Shown in pieces: positions 30,253-42,231 of a stretch of DNA of 64,000 bases (position 1 is the stretch's first letter; every line of letters begins with the position of its first letter). The notes below the pieces were generated by a model. It saw only the letters and a list, made by a program, of their open reading frames with translations. It was not told where the DNA came from and ran no database searches. Where the stretch lies: the NCBI GenBank assembly GCA_036023115.1, contig JAYKKT010000079.1:9933001-9997000 (forward strand). Direction: 5' to 3'. Source of the stretch: Brasenia schreberi (Eukaryota; Streptophyta; Magnoliopsida; Nymphaeales; Cabombaceae). The translations under genes were made by a program, and so were the position numbers.

Positions 30253-33200
30253 TGTAGACGCACGAAACATCCCCGCCTCTCGCCTTTTCAGGGCTAGGAG
30301 CGGATCCTCTTGTGTGTCTAAGGCCTATGTATGCAAACAGGGCGTGCCAGCTAGCTTACCTAAGCTAGCGAAGATATTTTTAACACTGACTTCTAAACGT
30401 GGCGACTGTGAGCAAGTAAGCTCTTGTCGTCGCAGACCTTCTTGCACCGATACGCAAGGGTCAGTCTGTACGCTTTGCAAAAATCGAATTTTGGAGAGAA
30501 AGTCTACGAAGCGGTTCGAGGTGTCTATTTCGGGTCTTTAAAATGCGATTGCATGTTTTAGATCACGTGGATTTGCACGTGCCTAAGTCTTTTCTTTTAT
30601 CCCTTTTCGGGCCACCTAGTTCGTGTGTTATGAACACTCCACTACGTGGGCGAATTCGAGCGGGGCTTGCTTTGATGCAATATGCGTCCTACCTCGTGGT
30701 ATGGCGTAGATGCAATGCAAACTCACGCTACTCCAAAGGGAAAACCCGAAATGTAAAGACAATACTGAAGGGAAATAACCGAACGGAAATAACCGAAGGG
30801 AAATGACTTGAAATATAAATGCTGAAGGGAGATATGTATATAGAATATGTATATGAGCCCTTACTCGGGTCTTGCAAATAAGAGCGAAGGCTCAATGTGG
30901 GTGCGTGCTTGAATTGAAAGACTTACACACATGACATGAAATTAAACCCAAATATAAATTGCAGTATGGCCTTGACTAAGGTCTTGGGAGTAAGAGCGAA
31001 GGCTCAATGTGTGTGAGTGCTTGAATTGAAGTACTACACACACGACATGAAATTAAACCCAAATATAAATTGCAGTATGGCCTTGACTAAGGTCTTGGGA
31101 GTAAGAGCGAAGGCTCAATGTGTGTGAGTGCTTGAATTGAAGTACTACACACACGACATAAATGAAACCCAAATATAACTGCAATAAGGCCTTTACTAAG
31201 GTCTTGGGAATAAGAGCGAAGGCTCAATGTGTGTGAGAGTGCTTGAATTGAAAGACTTACACACACGACATGAAATGAAACCCAAATATAACTGCAATAA
31301 GGCCTTTACTAAGGTCTTGGGAATAAGAGCGAAGGCTCAATGTGTGTGAGAGTGCTTGAATTGAAAGACTTACACACACGACATGAAATTAAACCCAAAT
31401 AGTATAGGTCGGCCCTTACTTGGGTCTTTCAAATAAGAGCGAAGGCTCAATGTGTGTGAGTGCTTGAATTGAAAGATAACGCACCCAACTTAAGCAAAAC
31501 CCTTCGAAAATGAAAGTATATGTATATACTTATGTATTAGGGGCTGATTAGGCCCGTGTGTGTTCAAAATCGTGCACAACTAAGAGAGTGCACGTGTGTG
31601 GGTGTGCCAAGCCACGTTATTACAAGCGGGGGGAGACTATGCTCCGTTATTACAACCCCGTATCAAATTGAATCTCAAGCAAGTATACAACTAAAGACCG
31701 AGTTTAGGCACTTATGAGTAGCTGGTCCGTAGAGGCCTTGCTTGAGCGTGGGCTTGGCCTTCGCCTTGGGCTGCAAACGGGAGCTCCGCGAGGGTGAACG
31801 ACAAGGGGTGCTGGCCGGCTGCAAATGGGGCGCGGGATAGGCGCCTTGATGGTGGCCGGCTGCAAGCAAGGGTGTCGCCTTGGTGTGGGGGATTAAAGGG
31901 GCTGGGCCAAGTGAGTATGTAGGGTCACTAAGAGAGTATAGAGTGTTAGGGAGTATGGACCTAAGGGGAGCTTAAGGGAAGGCCGAGTGGGACACCTAGG
32001 GGAAACGAGATGGCTGGCCGAATGGAAGGGAATGTGGTGGTGGCGGGCTGCTAGGATGACTAAGGTTGGAGTATGGGAAGGTAGCTAGTTAGGTGATGGG
32101 GCTAGGTGGTAGTGGGGATAGTGGGTGTAAGGGAGTGTTATGGGCAGGTCTTAGGAAGTCTAATAGGGTGGCCGGGTGTAGTTAGGGGAGTTAGGTAGTG
32201 GCGAATGGCTGGGGCGGCTAAGGTTTGGCCGAGTGGGAGTGGTGGCGGCGAGTGGCTGATGTGTAGGTAAGGTGGTGGTATGGTGGGTGGCTAGGAGTGG
32301 AGAGGGAGTAGAGAAGGAGCTAGGTAGGGTGTGGGGTACTTACCGAATGGAGAGAAAATGGTGGATGGAAGAAAGCTGGGCAGGTAGTGAGGCTCGGCCG
32401 GGAGGTGGTGGAGATGGCGGTGCAAGTGGTGATGGGATGGAGGGATGGTGGTGGTGCAGGCGGAGCAGGTGGAGCAGGTGGAGCAGCTGGCTAGGTTCGA
32501 CTGGGTTGGGAAGTGGGGTCCCGGCTGGGCTTGGGGAAGGCGACCGGATTGGAGAACCCGCCCCCAAGGGGGGGGGTTTATATAGGGATGGGTAGGTCGG
32601 TTAGGGCTGGGTTTGGGGTAGTGGTTAGGTGGTTTAGGTAGGGTGGTATGAAGATAAGGTGGGCTGGAAAGGGTAGGGCCAGATATTTAAAAACTAGTGG
32701 TTTGGGTAGATTATGGGCTAGGGGTGGTTTAGGGGTTTAGGGCTAGGTTCGGTGGTTGGGTTTTAGGGTGAGGTTTAGTGAGCTAGGTTAGGTGATTAGG
32801 CTAGGTTTAGGCTAGGTTTAGGGAAATTAACCTAGGTTTAGGGAAGGATTAGGGAAGTGGGTTAGGTGATTAGGTTGGGATTAGGCCGAGATTAGGGAAG
32901 TGGGTTAGGTGATTAGGCTCAGATTAGGGGTGGATTAGGGTGGTAGGCTAGGATTAGGCGTTTGGGTTAGGTTTAGGTGAAGGAGCTCCCTTTGCATGGC
33001 CCATAGACCTTAACCACCTCATGTTGGTGCAGCCCTAGGTTAGGTTTTGGCTAATTACAAGCTTAAACCCACTCAATTAGGCTAACCCACATGATTAACC
33101 CCAAACTTGACACACAAGTCAAGCTTAATTACAACACTGTTGATATTATCCATCCCCATCCCCACTCTCTCTCATGCCCATAATCCCACGTGAAATTCAA

Positions 33201-33822
33201 GTGGGCCCCACCTCCATTTATGAGAAGGTGATGTGGGCCATGGATATGGATATTGGATTGGATCTCTGGATCCAAATCCAAATCCAAGTCCACACATGGG
33301 TTTGGATTGAGATCTGGATATATATGGTCCAGATCCAATCCAAACTGAACTCTACCTCCTTCGAGCTGGGTTCGAAACGGACGATTTGTGCGGGGTCTGA
33401 CAGCATCAGTACTCCGTCTGCGTTGGGTCTTCGCCAACATGGTCGTCCGCCTCCGTTTCTGCCTTCCGGAGAAGACTTCAAATGATATTTTGATAAGAAC
33501 AGGGTTTTGGACGTTCGAGATCCTGGGGGTATGGATGTGATACAAGAGTTGCTGTGCCGGGCTCGACATGTGCTCCGGTTCCGGGCTCTTCTTAGCTCTC
33601 CTGGTCCTGTCTTGATCGGGCCAAGCCGCTTCGGTGTTTCAAAAACGTGTTTTAAAAGGTTTTCAAAAGCTATATTATATATTTTTGAAATACAAAGTTT
33701 AAAACTTATGTACAGGGTTGTCTGGAAGGCTCCTGGGTTTCCAGACTCAAAATGGCCCTTTGGGGTTGCTTTTACAAAACCAGATTTGTTTAAGAAATTC
33801 GTGGGATTTCAGGGTGTTTACA
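30253..33822 (-). mobile_element. Complete antisense solo LTR, type II (3570 bp)
   Basis: The plus strand runs TGTAGACGC to GTGTTTACA, with 5-bp CAGAC duplications on both sides. The host sequence is the 3' region of another element and is restored if LTR and one CAGAC are removed. It holds six 109-113 bp R/U5 units (about 30870-31480), a CT-rich leader, a minus-strand TATATAAA followed by a C-run near 32570-32585, and GGATCTGGAT-type U3 text (33240-33350). Confidence 0.93.
30870..31480 (-). repeat. 109-bp-type R/U5 repeat array, 6 units
   Basis: The word GAATTGAA recurs at 30911, 31023, 31134, 31245, 31358 and 31466 (steps 108-113 bp). Each unit has AAGAGCGAAGGCTCAATGTG. Confidence 0.88.
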
Positions 33823-33827
33823 CAGAC
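33823..33827. repeat. Target-site duplication CAGAC (right)
   Basis: Right copy of the 5-bp duplication flanking the solo LTR. Confidence 0.92.
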
Positions 33828-34656
33828 CCTATGTTGCTCGATGTTCGATTTTTCAAAATCTATTTAAAAAAGGGAAAACTGCTCTGAGACTCAATCCTAA
33901 GGATCTCGGGCTCTTCGTGTTTGCCTTTGCTTGAGTCTTGAAACTCGCTAACCTAGTGGAGGTTTTATAAGAAAACAAGCTATATTTCAAAATTCCTATG
34001 TCTTACTCGAAACGTCGAATTCTCAAACAAAATGAAATTCAAGAAAGTAAATCCTATTTTTACTTTAGGATTCCTCGAAATGAACCATGTTTTACTTGGG
34101 ATAAGCCAGGGATGGGAAAGAGATACCACCGTCCCTTCTGAAGCATCCCATGGTTCAAGGCATAGAAGGCGGAAAACTGCTTTTTTTGAGCTATTTGGCA
34201 TTTTCTTCCTTTTTTTTATAGAGAGTCTCCCTTTGGGAGTATTTTTTCTTTAATCCATCTTTTCCATAAAAGAATCGAATTTTTCTTTTTGTTTCTGGTT
34301 TCTTTCTTTGGGAAAGAGTTTTTTTGGCGGGGAATTCCCTTTGTTTTGAACATATTTTCCTTTTGGAAGGAGTAGAGAAGAGGGGAGGACTTATCCCAAG
34401 GTCACACTCGATCCATTCCAGATCAGCCTATTTAGAAATAGCACGTACTACTTGCAAGTATCTTGCTATATTGAACTAGGCCTTTCTTTGTAAGAAGAAG
34501 GATTTTGAAATGTAACCACGTATTTGGAAAACTCTACTCTTTCACAAGTGTGAATTCTCTCACTCAGGGTCACACAATTCGCCTTTGAACCTTACTTTCG
34601 AAGTTTCAAAGCAGCTATCCCTAAGGGTTTTCGAAAATGAGAATTTAACCCAAATC
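33828..34656 (-). mobile_element. Antisense 3' region, part 2
   Basis: This is the continuation of the region split by the solo LTR, up to the integrase stop. It contains the reverse of the GGGACCGTGGTATCT and TACGTGCTATTTCTAAATAG blocks. Confidence 0.85.
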
Positions 34657-35569
34657 CTACACATAATACTTCTTTTAATATTGGATATTGATAGGATCTG
34701 CTAAATTCCTACCTTCTATATCGATCAACTAATATGAGTTGTTCGTGGTGGTTGCACGTGCAACATAGGGTCCATCCCACTTGGGGCACCACTTTCCAAG
34801 TGGATGTGGGCCACGATAGTGGATGATTTTCAAAACCAGATCTCCCACTTCAAAGTGGCGAGGTCTCATGTGTTTGTTGTAATATCGGGCTATCCTTTGC
34901 CAGTATGCATGAGCATGATCCATAGCAAGGAGTCGTCTCTAATCTAACAAATCTAGTTCGGCCATCCTAGCATGCTAAAGTGTTTCTAGGGGGAGGTCGA
35001 GTGCAATGGATGTATGGAATGAATGCAATTGTGTATGAATGGGAAGAATGGCGTTTGTGCCATAGACCAATTCGAATGGCGTGGCATTCGTGGGAGTCCG
35101 GATGGAAGTTCTATAAGCCCATAAGGCTTCATCCAGCTTCTCGTGCCACGTCCTACCCTTCTCTAAAGTCTTCTCAATTATGCTAATGAGAATCTTATTC
35201 GTGGCTTCGGCTTGGCCGTTGCCTTGAGGGTAGTAGGGCGAGGAGAAGTGGTGAGTTATGCCATAAGTGTTGCACAACTTAACCATCCACTCGTTTTTGA
35301 ATGGGGTGCCATTATCGGACACAAGGTCTCTTGGAACTCCAAATCGAGCCAAGATATTCCTCCTAATGAAAGCCACCACATGTTGCCCCTGTACGTTGGT
35401 CAGGGTGGTGGCTTCAACCCACTTGGAAAAATACTCAGTGGCTGCTAAAATGAACCTATGCCCATTCGATGCCTTTGGAAATATTGGGCCTACAATATCA
35501 AACGCCCACATGGTAAATGGCCAGGGACTGACCACGAAATGCAATGAAGATGAGGGGATATGAATGGCG
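34657..35569 (-). pseudogene. Integrase core and C-terminal domain
   Basis: The minus-strand frame from 35544 reads VSPWPFTMWAFDIVGPIF, SDNGTPFKNEWM, YYPQGNGQAEATNK. All three catalytic acidic residues (D, D, E) are therefore present in one frame, which is open to DLPLETL. Three stops follow: CAG to TAG after ETL, GAG to TAG in LDLLDERR, and TGG to TAG after NNSY. Between them the C-terminal domain (DLVLKIIHYRG, KWDGPYVA) is recognisable. The normal stop is at 34657-34659. The zinc finger is missing because the sequence inverts at about 35567. Confidence 0.88.
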
Positions 35570-35648
35570 GGCTATTTTTGGTACAAGCTAAAAAAGGATT
35601 GTCACGATCATGTTTGGAAGTGTCATCCATGTCAAGTGCATGGGCACG
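35567..35648 (+). pseudogene. Integrase zinc-finger scrap
   Basis: AGYFWYKLKKDCHDHVWKCH and PCQVHGHA are read on the plus strand. The scrap is wedged between the antisense integrase and a sense LTR. The left joint shares GCG with the antisense side. Confidence 0.85.
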
Positions 35649-37589
35649 CGTCGCCATCCTCTTCATTCGGCCGAACCAGCCAATCCACACACCCGACTGC
35701 TCCTCAACCACCCGCCGCCTCCCATCACCGCCGGTTAGTATCCCATACTCCATCTCACCTCTTCTCCACTCCCCCTCCACTCTCAGCCACCTATACTACC
35801 ACCACCCTACCCTAACACCAGCCATTCATCGCCTCCCCCACTTCCATTCGGCCAGCCACCTCCTTCTCCTAGGTGCTCCATTAGACCTTCCCTTAGGCTC
35901 CCCCTTAGTGCCATACTCCCTAACACTACACCCTCCCTAGTGACCTTACTTAGGCCCTTTAGCCCAACACACCAAAACCAGCCCATCCTTAGCAGCCGAC
36001 CACCTTTAAGGCTCCCCTTCCGCGCGCCCAAGGCACCCGGCCAGCAGCCCCTTGCCGTTCAACTCCGCGGAGCTCCCTCTTGCAGCCCAAGGTGAAGGCC
36101 AAGCCCACGCTCAAGCAAGGCATCTTCGGACCAGCTATTAGTAAGTGCCTAACTCGGTCCTTAGTTGTATACTTGCTTAAAATTCAATTCGATAGGGGTT
36201 GTAATAACGGAGCATAGTCTCCCCCCGCTTGTAATAACGTGGCTTGGCACACCCACACACATGCACTCTCTTAGTTGTGCACGATTTTGAACACACACGG
36301 GCCTAATCAGCCCCTAATACATAAATATATATATATATATACTTTAATTTTCATAGAGTTTTTGCTTAAGTTGGGTGTGTTGTCTTTCAATTCAAGCACT
36401 CACACACATTGAGCCTTCGCTCTTATTTGAAAGACCCAAGTAAGGGCCGTGCTATACTATTTGGGTTTTCATTTCATGTCGTGTGTGTAAGTCTTTCAAT
36501 TCAAGCACTCACACACATTGAGCCTTCGCTCTTATTTGAAAGACCCAAGTAAGGGCCGTGCTATACTATTTGGGTTTTCATTTCATGTCGTGTGTGTAAG
36601 TCTTTGAATTCAAGCACTCACACACATTGAGCCTTCGCTCTTATTTGAAAGACCCAAGTAAGGGCCGTGCTATACTATTTGGGTTTTCATTTCATATCGT
36701 GTGTGCAAGTCTTTCAATTCAAGCACTCACACACATTGAGCCTTCGCTCTTATTTGAAAGACCAAGTAAGGGCCGTGTTATACTATTTGGGTTTAATTTC
36801 ATGTTGTGTGCGTAGTACTTCAATTCAAGCACTCACACACATTGCTTTTGCTCTTATTCCCAAGACCTTAATCAAGGCCATACTGCAAGTTATATTTGGG
36901 TTTCATTTCATGTCGTGTGTGTAAGTCTTTCAATTCAAGCACGCACCCACATTGAGCCTTCGCTCTTATTTGCAAGACCCGAGTAAGGGCCCACATATAT
37001 ACCCTATATATATATCTCCCTTCAGCATTTACATTACAAGTCATTTCCCTTCGGTTATTTCCCTTCGGCATTGTCTTTACATTCGGGTTTTCCCTTTGGA
37101 GTAGCATGAGTTTGCATTGCATCTACGCCATACCACGAGGTAGGACGCATATTGCATCAAAGCAAACCCCGTATTCCCGCTCAAATTCACCCCATGTAGT
37201 GGAGTGTTCATAACACACACCTAGGTGGCCCATAAAGGGATAAAAAGAAAGACTTAGGCACGTTCAAATCCATGTGATCTAAAAATCTGTCATCGTATTA
37301 AAGACCCGAATCAAAAACACCTCGAACCGCTTCGTAAGCTTTTCTATCACAAAAACTCGATTTTTCAAAGCGTACAGACTGACCCCTGCGCATCAGTGCA
37401 AGAAGGTCTGCGACGACAAGAGCTCACTTGCTCACAGTCGCCACGTTAGAAGTCAGATTAAAATATATCTTCGCTAGCTTAGGTAAGCTAGCTGGCACAT
37501 CCTGTTTATATAAATAGGCCTTAGACACAAGAGAGGATCCGCTCCAGGCCCTGAGAAATCAGACGAGCGGGGATTTTCGCGGGTCTACA
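35649..37589 (+). mobile_element. Sense LTR type II, 5'-truncated, acting as 5' LTR
   Basis: It begins in the CT-rich leader (GCCATCCTCTTCATTCGG), lacks U3, TATA and the transcription start region, and ends GGGTCTACA. A PBS and gag follow. Without U3 it could not promote transcription by itself. Confidence 0.85.
36382..37020 (+). repeat. 109-bp R/U5 repeat array, 6 units
   Basis: GTCTTTCAATTCAAGCACTC-type starts at 36382, 36491, 36600, 36709, 36815 and 36925. Each unit holds CATTGAGCCTTCGCTCTTA (a small GAGC/GCTC hairpin) and CTATTTGGGTTTTCATTTCA. Confidence 0.9.
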
Positions 37590-37594
37590 GAGAT

Positions 37595-37612
37595 TGGCAC
37601 GCCCGGTGGGAC
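37595..37612 (+). other. Primer binding site
   Basis: TGGCACGCCCGGTGGGAC lies five bases after the LTR end TCTACA. It is identical to the minus-strand site at 49195-49212. Confidence 0.85.
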
Positions 37613-37732
37613 GTGAGCCTTTCAAAAATCGAGTTTTAAGTTAGAAGCTTGCAAAAAAATTTGTTAAAAGGTATCGTTTTTAACTTGTTTTCTTTGCTTG
37701 TACTTGAGAAATTTTGAAAAAACTTGGAAAGC

Positions 37733-39075
37733 ATGTCAAAATCCAATCCAAGTGAAGTGTCGAGCCAAGGCTCATGCGCATCAAGTTCTCACTCTAGGAG
37801 GATTTTCAAAAACAAAATAAAACTAGATGAGATCGAGGACCTGAGAAGGGAATTTGAGGCCAAAATCGATGCTCTCAGCCAAAAGGCTGAAGTAGGCGAT
37901 TCGTGTTCATCAAATGGTGAACCAAGGCCTAAGAAAAAATCTGAAAAACCTCGCAAGCACAAAGAGGCCTCCGTAATGGAAGGCAACCAATACCACGAGT
38001 CCTTCACACAAAAGGACCGTAAAGCCCTACAGTAGCTGTTGAAAGGGCAAAATAAAGACAAAAGAAGCTACACCCTGTCTGATTTCCTTCCTATGGATTA
38101 CGAAACAGACAATGACGATGAAATACCAAACTTCCATCGGTATGATGGCATGGGAGACCCTAGGTCTCACTTGCAGCTTTTCTCGCGTCGAGCCCATAAG
38201 AAGAAAAAGGACTCGATGAAATGGGTGTATTGGTTTCCTTTATCCCTTAAAAGCACAGCTGCCAAATGGCTGGCTTCTTACGACTTAAGCCAGTTCGCTA
38301 CTTTTGAAGAGTTAGCGAACTGCTTCATGCAAAGATTTGCACACAACGTAGAAGTCATACCGACTCTGAATACCTTAAGGGATACAAAACAAGGCATGAA
38401 CGAAGACGTGCATGCCTTCATTATACGATGGAGGTCACTTTTGGGCCAAGTGCGAGAGCCTATATCCGAAGGATGCGCAGTCATGCTCATCCTGGATAAC
38501 TTTAAAAGCGAGTTAAAAACCCTTCTCTCACTCCATGAGATCTCAACTTTCCATAAGTTGATCAAAAAGGCATCCCTTTTCGAAACCAACTTGAGAAAAG
38601 GGACATACGATCACTTGTGGAAAGGAAGTGCCGTTTCTAAAACCCGCTTGGAAAAGCCCACTTATGGGCTACCCACAATGGACAAAGGGGCAAAACCCCA
38701 TAAAATCGCCAATGTCCGAGTGGATCCAGGCGTGGCAGGCACTTCCAAAAATTTTGAAAAATTAGAAAACAAGAGGGAGCGAACCTTTCAAAAACTGGTT
38801 GAAAAATGGGAGTATATACTGCTGGGGCAACCTGTGTCGGAGGTCCTAGACCTCCTACTTGCCCAAGGCATGATAGAACTCCCTGAAATCCCTGAAGGAG
38901 TCACTTCCAAGGGGGGGTATTTAAACTGATTTTGTAAGTATCATCGACTCAAAGGCCATGATACCAAACGCTGTTTCTCTCTTTTAAATAAAATTGAGAA
39001 CTTGATAGAGGAAGGACGGCTCCAGGTCACTGCCGAACCTGAGCCACCTCAAGCTATCTTCAAAGAACCCTTTCC
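37733..39075 (+). pseudogene. Gag, C-terminally fused to the 3' region
   Basis: ATG at 37733 starts MSKSNPSEVSSQGSCASSS. A coiled-coil-like KLDEIEDLRREFEAKIDAL and a Lys-rich linker follow, then the gag core: FHRYDGMGDPRSHLQLFSRR, WVYWFPLSLKSTAAKWL, CFMQRFAHN and LRDTKQGMNEDV, which is the retrotransposon gag family pattern. A TAG at about 38033 (CAG in the sister copy) and a G-run insertion at about 38915 (SKGGYLN then stop) break it. Beyond that the zinc-knuckle-like CKYHRLKGHDTK-C text is still recognisable to KEPFPK at 39075. There, through a shared CCCAA, it joins the 3' region and loses protease through integrase. Confidence 0.9.
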
Positions 39076-39830
39076 CAAAGGGAGACCCTCGATGAAAAAA
39101 AGGAAAAAGAGGACAAAAAGCTCAAAAAGAGCAGTTTTCTACCTTCTATGCCTTAAACCACGGGACGCTTTAGAAGGGACCGTGGTATCTCTTTCCCATC
39201 CCTGGCTTATCCCAAGCTAAAACATGATTCATTTCGAGGAATCCTAAAGTAAAAATAGGATTTGCTTACTTAAATTTCATCTTGTTTGAGAATTCGACGT
39301 TTCGAGTAAGGCGTAGGAATTTGAAATGTAGCTTTGTTTTCTTACAAAACCTCTGCTAGATAAGCGAGTGTTAAGACTCAAACAAGGGCAAACATGAAGA
39401 GCTCGAGGTCCTTGGGATCAAGGCTCAAGACAGTTGTCCCTTTTGTAAATAGCTTGTAAATAAGTTTTGAAAATCGAACATCGAACAGCATAGGATTTGC
39501 TCACTTGGAGCAGCAGGCCTAGTATGTCTCTAGAGTTCGACCACATCTGGTCTCTGGGAGGTCGCCACTCTTGGCACCACACCCATGTCATGCATCTGCA
39601 TTCCACGTATGGCACTTGCATAAACATGATACCACTTAGGACCAGATTCCATAAAGAATCCCTTTGGCGTGATATCTCCTCCGACCAGGGTTTTTAAAAG
39701 TGAGATTTTTGCTAAAAAAATTGGGACGATCCCATATTCTTCGTGGTTAGATCTAGGGAGACATTGAAAGGGGTGTTTGTCATCTTTGCCCTTATCCAAA
39801 TCGATTTGGACAAGGCCAAAGAGGGGCATC
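39076..39830 (+). mobile_element. 3' region (5'-truncated) with hairpin and PPT
   Basis: It starts inside the GGGAGACCCTC block. The hairpin 39784-39821 is the CTTTGCCCTTATCCAAAT / ATTTGGACAAGGCCAAAG version. The PPT is at 39818-39826. Confidence 0.85.
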
Positions 39831-42231
39831 TGTAAACACCTCGAAATCCCACGAACTTCTCAACTCAACCTGGTTTTGTAAAAGTAGCCCCAAAGGGCCA
39901 TTTTGAGTATGGAAACCCAGGAGCCTTCCAGGCAACCCTGTACATATGTTTTGAACTTTATATTTCAAAAATATACAATATGGATTTTAAAAACCTTTTT
40001 AAAACATGTTTTGAAACCCTGAAGTAGCTTGGCCTCATCTAGACAGGACCAGGAAAGCCAAAGCGAGCCCAGAACCGGAGCACATGTCGAGCCCGGCACA
40101 GCAACTCTCGTATCAAATCCACCCCCAGGATCTCGAACGTCCAAGACCCTGTTATCATCAAAACATCATTTGAAGTCATCTCCGGAAGTTGAAAACAGAG
40201 GCTGACGATCATGTTGGCGAAGACCCAACGCAGACGGAGTACTGATGCTGTCAGACCCCGCACAAACCGTTCGTTTCGAACACAGCTCGAAGGAGTCAGA
40301 GTTCAGTTTGGATCGGATCTGGACCATATATATCCATATCCCAATCCAAACCCATGTATGGACTTAGATTTAGATTTGGATCCAGAGATCCAATCCAATA
40401 TCCATATCCATGGCCCACATCACCTTCTCATAAATGGAGGTGGGGCCCACTTGAAATTCATGTGGGATTATGGGCATGAGAGAGAGTGGGGGAGAATAAG
40501 ATCAAGTGTGTGTTGTAATTAAGCTTGACTTGTGTGTCAAGTTTGGGGTTAATCATGTAGGTTAGCCTAATTAAGTGGGTTTAAGCTTGTAATTAGCCAA
40601 AACCTAACCTAGGGCTGCACCAACATGATGTGATTAGGGTCTATGGGTCATGCAAAGGGAGCTCCTTCATATAATCCTAATCAAAAACACCTAATCCTAA
40701 CCTTCTACCCTAATCCGGTCCTAATCTGAGCCTAATCACCTAACCCACTTCCCTAATCCTTCCCTAAACCTAGGTTAATTTCCCTAAACCTAACCTAATC
40801 CTAGCCTAATCACCTAACCCACCTCACTAAACCTCACCCCAAAACCAACCCACCTAGCTAAACCCTAAACCTCTAAACCACCCCACCCAAACCTAGCACA
40901 CAACTTACCCAAAACCCCTTGTATTTAAAATATCTGGCCCTACCCTTTCCAGCCCACCTTACCACCATACCACCACCCCTAGACCACCTAACCACTACCC
41001 TAATACCAGCCCTATAACCCCCCCCCCCTAAGGGGCGGGTTTTCCCATCTCCGATGATCATCTTCCACCATCCGATCTCATCCCCACTCTAGCCCAACCA
41101 AGCCCAGGCACCTGCACCACTTCCGACCGGCTCCTCCACTTGCACCACCACCGTGCCCCACCACTCCCCAGCCATCCGTCACCATCCTCTTCATCGGGCC
41201 GAACCAGCCAATCCACCACACCTAACTGCTCCTCAACCACCCGCCGCCTCCCATCACCGCCGGTTAGTATCCCATACTCCATCTCACCTCTTCTCCACTC
41301 CCCCTCCACTCTCAGCCACCTATACTACCACCACCCTACCCTAACACCAGCCATTCATCGCCACCTCCTTCCCCTAGGTGCTCCATTAGACCTTCCCTTA
41401 GGCTCCCCCTTAGTGCCATACTCCCTAACACTACACCCTCCCTAGTGACCTTACTTAGGCCCTTTAGCCCAACACACCAAAACCAGCCCATCCTTAGCAG
41501 CCGGCCACCTTCAAGGCTCCCCTTTCGCGCGCCCAAGGCACCCGGCCAGCAGCCCTTGCCGTTCAAGTCGGCGAAGCTCCCTCTTGCAGCCCAAGGCGAA
41601 GGCCAAGCCCACGCTCAAGCAAGGCATCTTCGGACCAGCTATTAGTAAGTGCCTAACTCGGTCCTTAGTTGTATACTTGCTTAAAATTAAATTCGATACG
41701 GGGTTGTAATAACGGAGCATAGTCTCCCCCCGCTTGTAATAACGTGACTTGGCACACCCACACACGTGCACTCTCTTAGTTGTGCACGATTTTGAACACA
41801 CACGGGCCTAATCAGCCCCTAATACATAAATATATATATATATATACTTTAATTTTCGTAGGGTTTTTGCTTAAGTTGGGTGTGTTGTCTTTCAATTCAA
41901 GCACTCACACACATTGAGCCTTCGCTCTTATTTTAAAGACCCAAGTAAGGGCCGTGCTATACTATTTGGGTTTTCATTTCATGTCGTGTGTGTAAGTCTT
42001 TCAATTCAAGCACTCACACACATTGAACCTTCGCTCTTATTTGAAAGACCCAAGTAAGGGCCGTGCTATACTATTTGGGTTTTCATTTCATGTCGTGTGT
42101 GTAAGTCTTTGAATTCAAGCACTCACACACATTGAGCCTTCGCTCTTATTTGAAAGACCCAAGTAAGGGCCGTGCTATACTATTTGGGTTGTCATTTCAT
42201 GTCGTGTGTGTAAGTCTTTCAATTCAAGCAC
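39831..42231 (+). mobile_element. Sense LTR type II, 3'-truncated
   Basis: It starts TGTAAACACCTC. U3 has GGATTTGGAT text and the leader is CT-rich. It has TATA followed by an 11-C run (41018-41028) and GGGGCGGGTTTT. It breaks off in the fourth R/U5 repeat unit (starts 41887, 41996, 42105, 42214) and joins second-RNase H DNA. Confidence 0.88.

Noticed and set aside
36382..37020. CRISPR-like regular spacing
   Set aside because: The full 109-bp unit is repeated, with no unique spacers, in a plant LTR.
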